This document shows, piece after piece, positions 31,958 through 40,500 of a DNA stretch of 64,000 nucleotides; the first letter of the stretch is position 1, and the number at the start of each line of letters is the position of its first letter. The notes beneath the pieces are model-generated. The model was not told where the DNA came from. It ran no database searches and saw nothing but the letters and a program-made list of their open reading frames with translations. Where the stretch lies: positions 2,799,001-2,863,000 of the forward strand of contig NZ_JAVDYC010000001.1 in assembly GCF_031458255.1 (NCBI RefSeq), written 5' to 3'. Position numbers and translations under genes: made by a program. The DNA is from Catenuloplanes niger (GTDB taxonomy: Bacteria > Actinomycetota > Actinomycetes > Mycobacteriales > Micromonosporaceae).

Positions 31958-33298
31958 ATGGCGGTCAAGTCTCGACCTCGCCAGGCCCTTGCGGTCGCCA
32001 CCGCTCTCGGGCTGGTGCTGACCGCCGCCGCGTGCGGCGGCGGAGACGACGAGAACAGCGCGGGCACGGGGGACTGCTCGACATACGAGGCGTACAAGCA
32101 CGACGGCACCGAGGTCTCGATCTACGCGTCGATCCGCGACGCCGAGGCGGATCTGCTGGAGCAGTCGTGGGCCGAGTTCAGCGAGTGCACCGGCATCGCG
32201 ATCAACTACGAGGGCAGCGGTGAGTTCGAGGCGCAGCTGCAGGTGCGCGTGGACGGCGGCAACGCGCCCGACATCGCGTTCATCCCGCAGCCGGGCCTGA
32301 TCAAGCGCTTCGCCGACTCGGGCAAGCTCAAGGCCGTCTCCGCGGAGACGAAGACGCAGGCCGAGGCGAACTACTCGGCCGACTGGCTGAAGTACGCGAC
32401 GGTCAACGGCCAGCTGTACGGCGCTCCGTTCGGCTCGAACGTGAAGTCCTTCGTGTGGTACTCGCCGAAGACCTTCACGGAGAAGGGCTACAAGGTCCCC
32501 ACCACCTGGGACGAGCTGATCGCGCTGAGCGACCAGATCGCCGGTGCCGGCGAGAAGCCGTGGTGCGCGGGCATCGAGTCCGGTGACGCGACCGGCTGGC
32601 CGGCCACCGACTGGATCGAGGACGTCATGCTGCGCACGCAGACGCCCGAGGTCTACGACCAGTGGGTCAACCACGAGATCCCGTTCAACGACCCGAAGGT
32701 CGCGGAGGCGGTCGACCGGGCCGGCACGATCCTGAAGAACGACAAGTACGTCAACGGCGGCTTCGGTGACTCGAAGTCGATCTCGACGACCGCGTTCCAG
32801 GAGGGCGGCCTGCCGATCCTCGAGGGCAAGTGCACGCTGCACCGCCAGGCCTCGTTCTACGCGAACCAGTGGCCCGAGGGCACCAAGGTGGCCGAGGACG
32901 GCGACGTCTACGCGTTCTACTTCCCGGCGATCGACGCGGCCGGCGGCAAGCCGATCCTGGGCGCCGGTGAGTTCACCGTCGCGTTCGCGGACCGTCCCGA
33001 GGTCCAGGCCGTGCAGACGTACCTGGCCAGCGGCGAGCACGCGAACGCCCGGGCCAAGCTCGGCAACTGGGTCTCGGCGAACAAGAAGCTGGACATCAAC
33101 AACGTCCAGAACCCGATCGACAAGCTCTCCGTGGGCATCCTCCAGGACGCCTCGACCGTGTTCCGCTTCGACGGCTCGGACCTGATGCCGGCGTCGGTCG
33201 GCGCGGGCACGTTCTGGAAGGGCATGGTCGACTGGATCAACGGCGGCAAGGACACCGCGGGCACCCTCAAGTACATCGAGGATTCCTGGCCCAAGTAG
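31958..33298 (+). CDS. ABC transporter sugar-binding lipoprotein (alpha-glucoside type)
   Basis: ATG 31958 follows GGAAGGAGG. This 446-residue protein has a lipoprotein signal with lipobox LTAAACGGG (Cys about residue 26) and a family 1 extracellular solute-binding fold (EVSIYASIRDAEADLLEQSW, APDIAFIPQPGLIKRF, GAPFGSNVKSFVWYSPKTF, TTWDELIALSDQI). It is related to AglE-type alpha-glucoside binders. A long hairpin after it suggests that more of this protein is made than of the permeases. It is the first gene of the operon with permeases, LacI and GH13. Confidence 0.9.
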   Translation: MAVKSRPRQALAVATALGLVLTAAACGGGDDENSAGTGDCSTYEAYKHDGTEVSIYASIRDAEADLLEQSWAEFSECTGIAINYEGSGEFEAQLQVRVDGGNAPDIAFIPQPGLIKRFADSGKLKAVSAETKTQAEANYSADWLKYATVNGQLYGAPFGSNVKSFVWYSPKTFTEKGYKVPTTWDELIALSDQIAGAGEKPWCAGIESGDATGWPATDWIEDVMLRTQTPEVYDQWVNHEIPFNDPKVAEAVDRAGTILKNDKYVNGGFGDSKSISTTAFQEGGLPILEGKCTLHRQASFYANQWPEGTKVAEDGDVYAFYFPAIDAAGGKPILGAGEFTVAFADRPEVQAVQTYLASGEHANARAKLGNWVSANKKLDINNVQNPIDKLSVGILQDASTVFRFDGSDLMPASVGAGTFWKGMVDWINGGKDTAGTLKYIEDSWPK

Positions 33299-33306
33299 GG
33301 GCACCC

Positions 33307-33341
33307 GATCCGGGCCGGGCGCTGCGCGCCCGGCCCGGATC
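33307..33341 (+). terminator. 16-bp perfect hairpin between binding protein and permease genes
   Basis: GATCCGGGCCGGGCGC (33307-33322) pairs fully with GCGCCCGGCCCGGATC (33326-33341) across TGC, and TCTTT follows. It lies inside an operon and probably attenuates or stabilises the 5' transcript, so that binding protein exceeds permease. Confidence 0.85.
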
Positions 33342-33388
33342 TCTTTATCGGTACAACAACCCGTATGGGTGAGCTCTGGGGAGCGGTG

Positions 33389-34450
33389 ATGAACTTCGAC
33401 CTCGCCGATCAAGCCGACAAGTTCGTGATGCTGCTGGGCGGCCTGGTCGCCTTCGTGGTGCTGGTCGGTGGCCTGCTGCTGGTCCTGGACGTGATCCCGA
33501 CCAAGCTGGCCGAACGCCGGGAGGCCCGGCTCGCGGCCGCGGCCGATGCCGGTGTGCCGATCGCACCCGGTGCCGCGCGCGGCCGGGAAGGCTGGCTGGC
33601 ACTCGGTTTCCTGGCACCGGCGCTGCTGCTGCTGTCGATCGGCCTGATCTTTCCGGCGATCCGCACGACCGTTCTGTCGTTCATGAACGGTGACAGCACG
33701 CGCTGGGTCGGCTTCGACAACTACACCTGGATGTTCGGTCAGCCCGACATCCAGAACGTGCTGCTGAACACGCTGGTGTGGGTGCTCGTGGTGCCGACGC
33801 TGGCGGCCACGATCGGCCTGCTCTACGCGATCATGGTGGACAAGGCGCGCGGCGAGGCCGTGGCCAAGGCGCTGATCTTCCTGCCGATGGCGATCTCGTT
33901 CGTCGGCGCCAGCATCATCTGGAAGTTCGTGTACGCGTACCGGTCCGGTGAGCAGGACCAGATCGGCCTGCTCAACCAGATCGTGGTCTGGTTCGGCGGC
34001 GAGCCGAGGCAGTGGCTGCTGGAGGAGGGCTTCAAGCTCAACACGCTGCTGCTGATCGTCATCATGATCTGGATCCAGGCCGGTTTCGCCATGGTGATCC
34101 TGTCCGCCGCGATCAAGGCGATCCCGGCGGAGATCGTGGAGGCGGCGAAGATCGACGGCACCAACGCGTGGCAGATGTTCTGGCGGATCACGCTGCCGGC
34201 GATCCGGGCCGCGCTGATCGTCGTGGTCGTCACGATCACGATCGCCACGCTGAAGGTGTTCGACATCGTCCGCACCATGACGAACGGCAACTACGACACC
34301 AGCGTCATCGCGAACGAGATGTACAACCAGTCGTTCCGGTACGGCGAGACCGGCCACGGCTCCGCGCTCGCCGTCTTCCTCTTCGTCCTGGTGATCCCGA
34401 TCGTGATCTTCCAGATCCGGAACATCCGCAAGCAGCGGTCGGAGGCATGA
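33389..34450 (+). CDS. ABC sugar transporter permease 1 (AglF/MalF-like)
   Basis: ATG 33389 follows GGGGAG. This 353-residue protein has a first helix near residues 10-35, an extended cytosolic linker (PTKLAERREARLAAAADAGVPIAPGAARGREG), and then six helices. The EAA loop, which contacts the ATPase, is EAAKIDGTNAWQMFWRITLPAIR. It forms the channel with permease 2. No ATP-binding gene is in the operon, so a shared MsiK-type ATPase encoded elsewhere probably energises it, as in other actinobacteria. Confidence 0.9.
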   Translation: MNFDLADQADKFVMLLGGLVAFVVLVGGLLLVLDVIPTKLAERREARLAAAADAGVPIAPGAARGREGWLALGFLAPALLLLSIGLIFPAIRTTVLSFMNGDSTRWVGFDNYTWMFGQPDIQNVLLNTLVWVLVVPTLAATIGLLYAIMVDKARGEAVAKALIFLPMAISFVGASIIWKFVYAYRSGEQDQIGLLNQIVVWFGGEPRQWLLEEGFKLNTLLLIVIMIWIQAGFAMVILSAAIKAIPAEIVEAAKIDGTNAWQMFWRITLPAIRAALIVVVVTITIATLKVFDIVRTMTNGNYDTSVIANEMYNQSFRYGETGHGSALAVFLFVLVIPIVIFQIRNIRKQRSEA

Positions 34451-34451
34451 C

Positions 34452-35429
34452 ATGACGACTACCAACCCGCCCGCCGCAGCGGTCCCGGTGACGAAGTCCG
34501 GCGGTGACCGGCCGAACACGGCCGCCGGGCGCGTCCGGAAGAAGCTCTCCAGCCCGCTGGCGACCGGCATCGCGATCGTCATCGCGCTGTTCTGGAGCGT
34601 GCCGACGTTCGGGCTGCTGATCAGCTCGTTCCGGCCGGAGGACGACATCAAGACGACCGGCTGGTGGTCGTTCTTCACGGATCCGCAGCTGACCCTGGAC
34701 AACTACGACGAGGTGCTGTTCGGCGGCAGCGCCAGCTCCGGTCAGCTGGCCGGCTACTTCATCAACTCGCTGGTCATCACGATCCCCGCGGTGCTGTTCC
34801 CGATGGCGATCTGCGCGCTGGCCGCGTACGCGCTGGCCTGGATCGACTTCCGCGGCCGTGACTGGATCTACATCCTGGTCTTCGCGCTGCAGATCGTGCC
34901 GCTGCAGATGGCGCTGGTCCCGCTGCTGCGCTTCTTCTCGCAGGGCGTGGAGCTGTTCGGCGTGCAGTTGCTGCCGGCCTGGGGGCTGAGCGGCGAGGAG
35001 CTGTTCATCCAGGTCTGGTTCGCGCACACCTGCTTCGCCATCCCGTTCGGCGTCTACCTGCTGCACAACTTCATCTCGGAGCTGCCGAAGGACGTGATGG
35101 AGGCGGCGCGCGTCGACGGCGCGAACCACCCGAAGATCTTCCGGACCATCGTGCTGCCGCTGATCACGCCGGTGCTCGCCTCGTTCGGCATCTTCCAGTT
35201 CCTCTGGGTCTGGAACGACCTGCTGGTCGCGCTGATCTTCGCCAGCGGCGGTGGCCGGGACACCAACCCGATGACGGTACGGCTGGCGGAGCTGGCCGGT
35301 ACGCGCGGCAACGAGTGGCAGCGGCTGACCTCCGGGGCGTTCGTGTCGATGATCGTCCCCCTGATCGTCTTCCTCTCGCTCCAGCGATACTTCGTCCGGG
35401 GTCTCCTGGCCGGCAGCGTCAAGGGCTGA
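34452..35429 (+). CDS. ABC sugar transporter permease 2 (AglG/MalG-like)
   Basis: This 325-residue protein starts one base after the permease 1 stop, with GGAGG inside the end of that gene. It has six helices and the EAA loop EAARVDGANHPKIFRTIVLPLITPVLASFG. The N-terminus is Ala/Pro-rich and variable. It completes the membrane part of the importer. A 14-bp perfect hairpin follows, and then the LacI repressor gene. Confidence 0.9.
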   Translation: MTTTNPPAAAVPVTKSGGDRPNTAAGRVRKKLSSPLATGIAIVIALFWSVPTFGLLISSFRPEDDIKTTGWWSFFTDPQLTLDNYDEVLFGGSASSGQLAGYFINSLVITIPAVLFPMAICALAAYALAWIDFRGRDWIYILVFALQIVPLQMALVPLLRFFSQGVELFGVQLLPAWGLSGEELFIQVWFAHTCFAIPFGVYLLHNFISELPKDVMEAARVDGANHPKIFRTIVLPLITPVLASFGIFQFLWVWNDLLVALIFASGGGRDTNPMTVRLAELAGTRGNEWQRLTSGAFVSMIVPLIVFLSLQRYFVRGLLAGSVKG

Positions 35430-35461
35430 CTTCGTCAGCGGGCACAACACCACAACGACAG

Positions 35462-35495
35462 GACGGCCGGCCGCTGGCAGAAGCGGCCGGCCGTC
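35462..35495 (+). terminator. 14-bp perfect hairpin after the permeases
   Basis: GACGGCCGGCCGCT (35462-35475) pairs with AGCGGCCGGCCGTC (35482-35495) across GGCAGA. It lies between permease 2 and the LacI gene, and GTCAACGCG follows instead of a T-tract. Confidence 0.8.
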
Positions 35496-35523
35496 GTCAA
35501 CGCGCCCTCGTGAAGGTGGCGAC

Positions 35524-36534
35524 GTGACCAGGATCGATGATGTGGCCCGGGCGGCCGGTGTCTCCACCGCCACCGTCTCCCGGGCGCTCCGTGGACTGCC
35601 GATGGTGTCCGAGAAGACCCGCCGGCGGGTGCTGGACGCCGCGGCCCGGCTGGGCTACATCGCCTCGCCCAGCGCGTCCCGGCTGGCCGGCGGCCGTACC
35701 GGCTGCGTCGGGGTGGTCGTGCCGCGGATCACCCGGTGGTTCTTCTCCACCGTGGTGGAGGCGGCCGAGGAGAGTCTGCACGAGGCGGGGTACGACGTGC
35801 TGCTGTTCAACCTCGGTGGCAGCGAGCAGGCGCGGCTGAAGCTGCTGCACACCGGCGCGCTGCGGCAGCGGGTGGACGCGGTCATGATGATCTCCATGCC
35901 GCTGCTCGCCGAGGACTTCGCGGCCGTCAGCCGGCTGGAGCTGCCCGGCGTGACGGTCAGCTCCGGCACGCCGGTGCCCGGCTGGCCGAGCGTCCGGATA
36001 GACGACGTGGCCGCGGCGCGGGACGCGGTCGAGCACCTGATCGGGCTCGGGCACACCCGGATCGCGCGGATCTGCGGCAAGTCCTCGGACGAGCTGGCGT
36101 TCACCACGCACGTGGACCGGCAGGACGGCTACCACGCGGCGCTGCGCGGGGCCGGGATCCGGCCGGACCCGGCGCTGGAGGTGGAGGGCGCGCTGGACCT
36201 GGCCGGTGGCGTGGCCGCGACCGAGGAGCTGCTGCGCCGTGGCGTACCGTTCTCCGCGATCTACGCCATCTGCGACGAGGCCGCGATGGGCGCGCTCACC
36301 GCGTTGCGCCGGCACGGTCTGCGGGTACCCGAGGACGTGAGCCTGGTCGGTATCGACGATCACGACCTGGCGCCCGCGATCGGGCTGACCACGGTCGCGC
36401 AGCCGGCCGCGGAACAGGGCCGGCGGGCGGTCGAGACGCTGCTGTCGCCGACCGTGCCGGACGGTGCGGTGCTGCTGCCGACACGCCTCATCATTCGCGA
36501 GTCGACGGCCGCGCCGCGCAGCACACTTGAATGA
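35524..36534 (+). CDS. LacI family sugar-responsive repressor
   Basis: GTG 35524 gives TRIDDVARAAGVSTATVSRALRGLPMVSEKTRRRVLDAAARLGYIASPSASRLAGGRTG, a standard LacI helix-turn-helix plus hinge helix. The rest of the 336 residues is the periplasmic-binding-like effector domain. It lies downstream of the importer genes and immediately before the alpha-glucosidase gene. Its probable operator is TGCAAGCGCTTACA at 31868, which would silence the operon until an alpha-glucoside is present. The start follows a GTGAAGGTGGC ribosome-binding region. Confidence 0.93.
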   Translation: MTRIDDVARAAGVSTATVSRALRGLPMVSEKTRRRVLDAAARLGYIASPSASRLAGGRTGCVGVVVPRITRWFFSTVVEAAEESLHEAGYDVLLFNLGGSEQARLKLLHTGALRQRVDAVMMISMPLLAEDFAAVSRLELPGVTVSSGTPVPGWPSVRIDDVAAARDAVEHLIGLGHTRIARICGKSSDELAFTTHVDRQDGYHAALRGAGIRPDPALEVEGALDLAGGVAATEELLRRGVPFSAIYAICDEAAMGALTALRRHGLRVPEDVSLVGIDDHDLAPAIGLTTVAQPAAEQGRRAVETLLSPTVPDGAVLLPTRLIIRESTAAPRSTLE

Positions 36535-36568
36535 GCACGGAACAACACCTCACGGGACGGAGAAGACC

Positions 36569-38218
36569 CTGAACACGCACAAGGGCAGCGAGTGGTGGCG
36601 GCACGCCGTGATCTACCAGGTCTACCCCCGGTCCTGGGCGGACAGCGACGGCGACGGCCTCGGCGATCTGCCCGGCATCACCGGCCGGCTGGACCACCTG
36701 GTGGAGCTGGGCGTGGACGCGCTCTGGCTGTCCCCGTTCTATCCGTCCCCGCAGGCGGACGCCGGATACGACGTGGCCGACTACCGCAACGTCGACCCGA
36801 TCTTCGGGCAGCTGGAGGACGCGGACAAGCTGATCGGCGAGGCGCACGCGCGTGGGCTGAAGCTGATCGTGGACCTGGTGCCGAACCACACGTCCAGCGC
36901 GCACGAGTGGTTCCAGGAGGCGCTGGCGTCGGAGCCGGGCAGCCCGGCGCGCAACCGGTACGTCTTCCGGGACGGCAAGGGCGCGAACGGCGACCAGCCG
37001 CCGAACGACTGGAGCGCGGTCTTCGGCGGGTCGGCCTGGCAGCGGGTCACCGAGCTGGACGGCACGCCCGGCCAGTGGTACCTGCACCTGTTCGACCCCG
37101 CGCAGCCGGACCTGAACTGGGACAACCCGGAGATCCGGGCGGACTTCGTGAAGACGCTGCGGTTCTGGCTGGACCGGGGCGTGGACGGGTTCCGGGTGGA
37201 CGTGGCGCACGGCCTGATCAAGCAGCGCGACCTGGCGAACTGGCACTACCCGATCGGCGGCGCGACCGGGGACGGCGTCGAGGGCCGGCGGGCGCCGATG
37301 TGGGACCAGGACGAGGTGCACGAGGTCTACCGCGAGTGGCGGCAGGTGCTCGACTCGTACGAGGGTGAGCGGATCCTGGTCGCGGAGGCGTGGGTGCAGC
37401 CGGCCGAGCGGCTCGCCGCGTACGTGCGCCCGGACGAGATGCACCAGGCGTTCAACTTCGAGTACCTGGAGGCGCACTGGTCCGCGGCCGCGCAGCGATC
37501 GGTGATCGGCCGCTCGCTGGCCGCGAACGGTGCGGTGGGCGCGCCGACCACCTGGGTGCTCTCCAACCACGACGTGCTGCGGCACGCGTCCCGGCTGGGC
37601 CTGCCGATCGGCACGCCGCGCCCGGACGGCATCGGCATCGGCGACCCGCAGCCGGACCCGGTGCTCGGCCTGCGCCGGGCCCGGGCGGCCACGCTGCTGA
37701 TGCTGAGCCTGCCCGGCGGCGCCTACCTCTACCAGGGCGAGGAGCTGGGCCTGCCGGAGCACATGACGATGCCGGACGAGGCGCGGCAGGACCCGACGTG
37801 GGAGCGGTCCGGGCACGAGCGCCGCGGCCGGGACGGCTGCCGGGTGCCGATCCCGTGGGAGGCGGACGCGCCGTCGTACGGCTTCGGGCCGACGGACGCC
37901 AGCTGGCTGCCGCAGCCGGAGCTGTGGGCGGAGTACGCGCTGGACCGGCAGCGCGGCGTGCCGGGCAGCACCTACGAGCTGTACCGGGAGGCGCTGCGCC
38001 GGCGTCGTGAGCTCGGCCTGGGCAGCGGCGAGCTGACCTGGGACGCGGACGTGAGCGACCCGGTGCTGTCGTTCGTCAACGGCGGCGTGCGGGTGCTGAC
38101 CAACTTCGGGCCGGACGACGCGGTGCTGCCGGACGGCGCGGAGGTCATCCTGACCAGCCACCCGCTGGAGACGCCCGGCCGGGTGCCGTCCGACGTGACG
38201 GTCTGGCTGCGCGCGTAG
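36569..38218 (+). CDS. GH13 alpha-glucosidase / oligo-1,6-glucosidase
   Basis: This 549-residue family 13 glycoside hydrolase has EWWRHAVIYQVYPRSWADSDGDGLGDLPGITGRLDHL, GFRVDVAHGL (nucleophile Asp), LVAEAW (acid/base Glu), WVLSNHDVLRH (transition-state Asp) and YLYQGEELGLPEH. It cleaves alpha-1,4 or alpha-1,6 glucosidic oligosaccharides such as trehalulose, isomaltose or maltose in the cytosol. The start is unusual: CTG 36569, 7 bases after GGAG, gives the family N-terminus. The nearest in-frame alternative is TTG 36527, which overlaps the LacI stop. It closes the importer operon. Confidence 0.9.
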   Translation: MNTHKGSEWWRHAVIYQVYPRSWADSDGDGLGDLPGITGRLDHLVELGVDALWLSPFYPSPQADAGYDVADYRNVDPIFGQLEDADKLIGEAHARGLKLIVDLVPNHTSSAHEWFQEALASEPGSPARNRYVFRDGKGANGDQPPNDWSAVFGGSAWQRVTELDGTPGQWYLHLFDPAQPDLNWDNPEIRADFVKTLRFWLDRGVDGFRVDVAHGLIKQRDLANWHYPIGGATGDGVEGRRAPMWDQDEVHEVYREWRQVLDSYEGERILVAEAWVQPAERLAAYVRPDEMHQAFNFEYLEAHWSAAAQRSVIGRSLAANGAVGAPTTWVLSNHDVLRHASRLGLPIGTPRPDGIGIGDPQPDPVLGLRRARAATLLMLSLPGGAYLYQGEELGLPEHMTMPDEARQDPTWERSGHERRGRDGCRVPIPWEADAPSYGFGPTDASWLPQPELWAEYALDRQRGVPGSTYELYREALRRRRELGLGSGELTWDADVSDPVLSFVNGGVRVLTNFGPDDAVLPDGAEVILTSHPLETPGRVPSDVTVWLRA

Positions 38219-38229
38219 CGCGTCGACGG

Positions 38230-38261
38230 TGATCGGGGCGCCGGGCGTGGCGCCCCGATCA
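38230..38261. terminator. 13-bp perfect bidirectional hairpin
   Basis: TGATCGGGGCGCC (38230-38242) pairs with GGCGCCCCGATCA (38249-38261) across GGGCGT. It sits between the convergent alpha-glucosidase (+) and MFS (-) genes. Confidence 0.8.
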
Positions 38262-38295
38262 TCCGGCGGTGGAGCAGCGCGGGAGTGCGGGCGGC

Positions 38296-39723
38296 TCAGG
38301 CCGAGGCGGCGGCCGTACCCTCGGATGGCTGTTGGTCCGTGGTTCTCGCCGCGCGGGTGAGCAGCGTGGCGTGCACGTCCGCGATGTCCCGCGGCGCGGT
38401 GCGCGAGGCGAGGTAGTACATGACGCCGGTGGGGACGAAGAACAGCTGGAACAGTGCGAGGCCGGCCGCGTAGTTGAGCGGCGGCGGGAACGCCCCGGCC
38501 AGCGCCCGCGCGGCCACGCCGATCAGCGCGTTGCCGCCGGCCCGGCCGAGGCTGTTGACCAGGTTTCCGATCGAGTAGACCGTGCCCCGGTGCTCCGGCA
38601 GGTTGACGTCGCCGATCAGCGCGAACCAGTTCGGCGAGTTCGCGGACGTGAACGCGAGCGCGGTGAACGCGGTGACCAGGCTGATCGCGACGGTCGGCTC
38701 GGTGACCACGCTGGTCAGCACGGCCGCGATCACCTCGCCGCTCCCGCCGCCGTTCGGCACGGTGATCCTCATCGGTACGTAGAACAGGATCGCGTAGAAC
38801 GGCAGCGCGCCCAGCACGCCGACGGCCGCGACCAGGGCCCGGCCGCGCGGGGTGCGCCGCTGCAGACGGTCGCCGATCACCCCGCCGATGATCGACAGTG
38901 CGCCGCCGAGCTGGAACAGCGTGGTGAAGATCGTGCCGACCACGACCGCGGTGGAGTCGTCGTACCCCTGGTCCTTGGCCCGCTCGGTGAACAGCACCGG
39001 CAGCCAGACCAGTGAGCCGAACGCGACCTGCGCGGTGAGTCCCTGCGCGACCAGCCAGACGTTGGACCGGTTGCGCCAGATGCGCGGCAGGTCGCGGCGG
39101 GAGATGCGGTAGTCGTAGTCGGCGGTGTCCGCCAGTTCCGGCTCCGACTCGCCGCGCCGGATGTCGTAGGTGAACAGGTATGCCACGGTCGCGACCAGGC
39201 CGGCCACGGTCAGCACCATGAACGGGCGGCGCCAGTCCGCGTTGCCGAGCAGGCCGCCGAGCAGCGTGCCGGTGAGCGAGCCGACGCCCTGGGCCAGGCC
39301 GAAGAACGCCATCACCAGCCCGCGGCGGCGCGGCGTGATCAGGTCGGTGACCACGGAGAAGCCGACCGAGGAGACCGCGCCGAGCCCGGCGGCCGCGACC
39401 AGCTGGGCGAGCACGAACATGACGAAGGTGCCGGACAGCGCGGTGCCGGCGGTCCCGGCGGCCCAGACCAGCGTGCCGGACATCAGCAGCCGCTTGCGGT
39501 CGGTGCGGTCCCCGCTGTACGCCCAGGCGACGGACGCGACCGCGCTCACCAGGTAGGTCACGGAGATGACGCCGGCGATCGCGCCGCGGCTGACGTCGAG
39601 CCCGTCGCCGATCCGGCCGTAGAGCGGCGGCGTGATGCCGATGACCACGTTGTCCAGCGAGGCGAGCACGACGAAGACCACCACGCTGTACGAGCGGTGC
39701 ACCCGCCCGCCGCCGCCCCTCAT
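38296..39723 (-). CDS. MFS transporter
   Basis: This 475-residue protein has a first helix SYSVVVFVVLASLDNVVIGITPPLYGRIGDGLDVSRGAIAG, motif A-like AYSGDRTDRKRLLMSG, and a helix 5 motif with FGLAQGVGSLTGTLLGG. A long central loop (about residues 190-235, DIRRGESEPELADTADYDY) precedes the second half. The pattern of 12 helices with SVTYLVSAVASVAWAYSGDR is close to MFS proteins annotated as sugar or organic-acid transporters. Substrate and direction are not evident. ATG 39723 is the likely start, without a clear ribosome-binding site. Neighbours are a GNAT gene and the convergent alpha-glucosidase operon. Confidence 0.83.
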   Translation of the reverse strand: MRGGGGRVHRSYSVVVFVVLASLDNVVIGITPPLYGRIGDGLDVSRGAIAGVISVTYLVSAVASVAWAYSGDRTDRKRLLMSGTLVWAAGTAGTALSGTFVMFVLAQLVAAAGLGAVSSVGFSVVTDLITPRRRGLVMAFFGLAQGVGSLTGTLLGGLLGNADWRRPFMVLTVAGLVATVAYLFTYDIRRGESEPELADTADYDYRISRRDLPRIWRNRSNVWLVAQGLTAQVAFGSLVWLPVLFTERAKDQGYDDSTAVVVGTIFTTLFQLGGALSIIGGVIGDRLQRRTPRGRALVAAVGVLGALPFYAILFYVPMRITVPNGGGSGEVIAAVLTSVVTEPTVAISLVTAFTALAFTSANSPNWFALIGDVNLPEHRGTVYSIGNLVNSLGRAGGNALIGVAARALAGAFPPPLNYAAGLALFQLFFVPTGVMYYLASRTAPRDIADVHATLLTRAARTTDQQPSEGTAAASA

Positions 39724-39739
39724 GACACGGGAGGGTAGC

Positions 39740-40345
39740 TCAGGTGCCGGCCCCGGCGCTGTGGCTCGGCCGCCACATCGGCCAGAACGCGGCACCGTCC
39801 GGGAGCAGGATCGGCGCGGCGGCGCGGTAGCCGTGCCGGGCGTAGAGGTCGCGCGCGGCGGGATTGCCGGAGACCAGGTAGGCGGGAATGCCGGCCGCGT
39901 CCAGCCGGGCGTGGTGCGCGCGGAGCAGCGCGCTGCCCAGTCCCTCACCGCGCCGGTTCGGCTCCACGGCCATGAACAGCAGGTGGTGGTGCGGCTCGGC
40001 CGGGTGGTGCGCGGCGAGTAGCGTGGCGAGCTGGCGGAACCGGGCGCCGAACTCCGCGGTGATCTCGTCCGTCCGGGCGTCGTACCGCCCCGGCAGCGCG
40101 GGCCACGCGTCGCCGTCGTGCGGCAGCCAGACCGCGACGCCGGTCCGGTCCGGCGTGCACAGCACCTCGCCGAGCGTCAGGGCCGCGTCCAGCGCGGTGC
40201 GGATCGCGCTGCCGAGGACCACGTGGCGGCGGGCGCGCGGTGGGACGAGCCAGACCGCGGGTGCCTGGCTCTCCAGCGAGTGGGTGATCAGGTCGGTCGC
40301 CCAGACCACGTCGGACGCATCGGCCTTCGTGACTGTCGGATGCAC
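39740..40345 (-). CDS. GNAT family N-acetyltransferase
   Basis: GTG 40345 is preferred because AGGGGG precedes it by six bases; ATG 40360 is the alternative. The 201-residue protein has a variable N-terminal part and a GNAT core with HLLFMAVEPNRRGEGLGSALLRAHHARLDAAGIPAYLVSGNPAARDLYARHGYRAAAP. The RRGEGLGSALL stretch is the acetyl-CoA-binding motif A, and ARDLYARHGYR is the motif B end. It lacks a recognisable substrate signature; the fold occurs in antibiotic, amine and protein acetylases. It starts 156 bases from a divergent XRE gene. Confidence 0.85.
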   Translation of the reverse strand: MHPTVTKADASDVVWATDLITHSLESQAPAVWLVPPRARRHVVLGSAIRTALDAALTLGEVLCTPDRTGVAVWLPHDGDAWPALPGRYDARTDEITAEFGARFRQLATLLAAHHPAEPHHHLLFMAVEPNRRGEGLGSALLRAHHARLDAAGIPAYLVSGNPAARDLYARHGYRAAAPILLPDGAAFWPMWRPSHSAGAGT

Positions 40346-40500
40346 GCCGATCCCCCTCATGAGACACGCCGCTAGCAGACTGGCATCTATGCCCGCGTCC
40401 TTGCAACTCCCACTATGGAGCAACTTCCAAGGCTGGAACTTCTCCAAAATTCGCGGAGTCGGCTACCCGCTCACGACCTGCATCGGCGACACTCTGCGCT

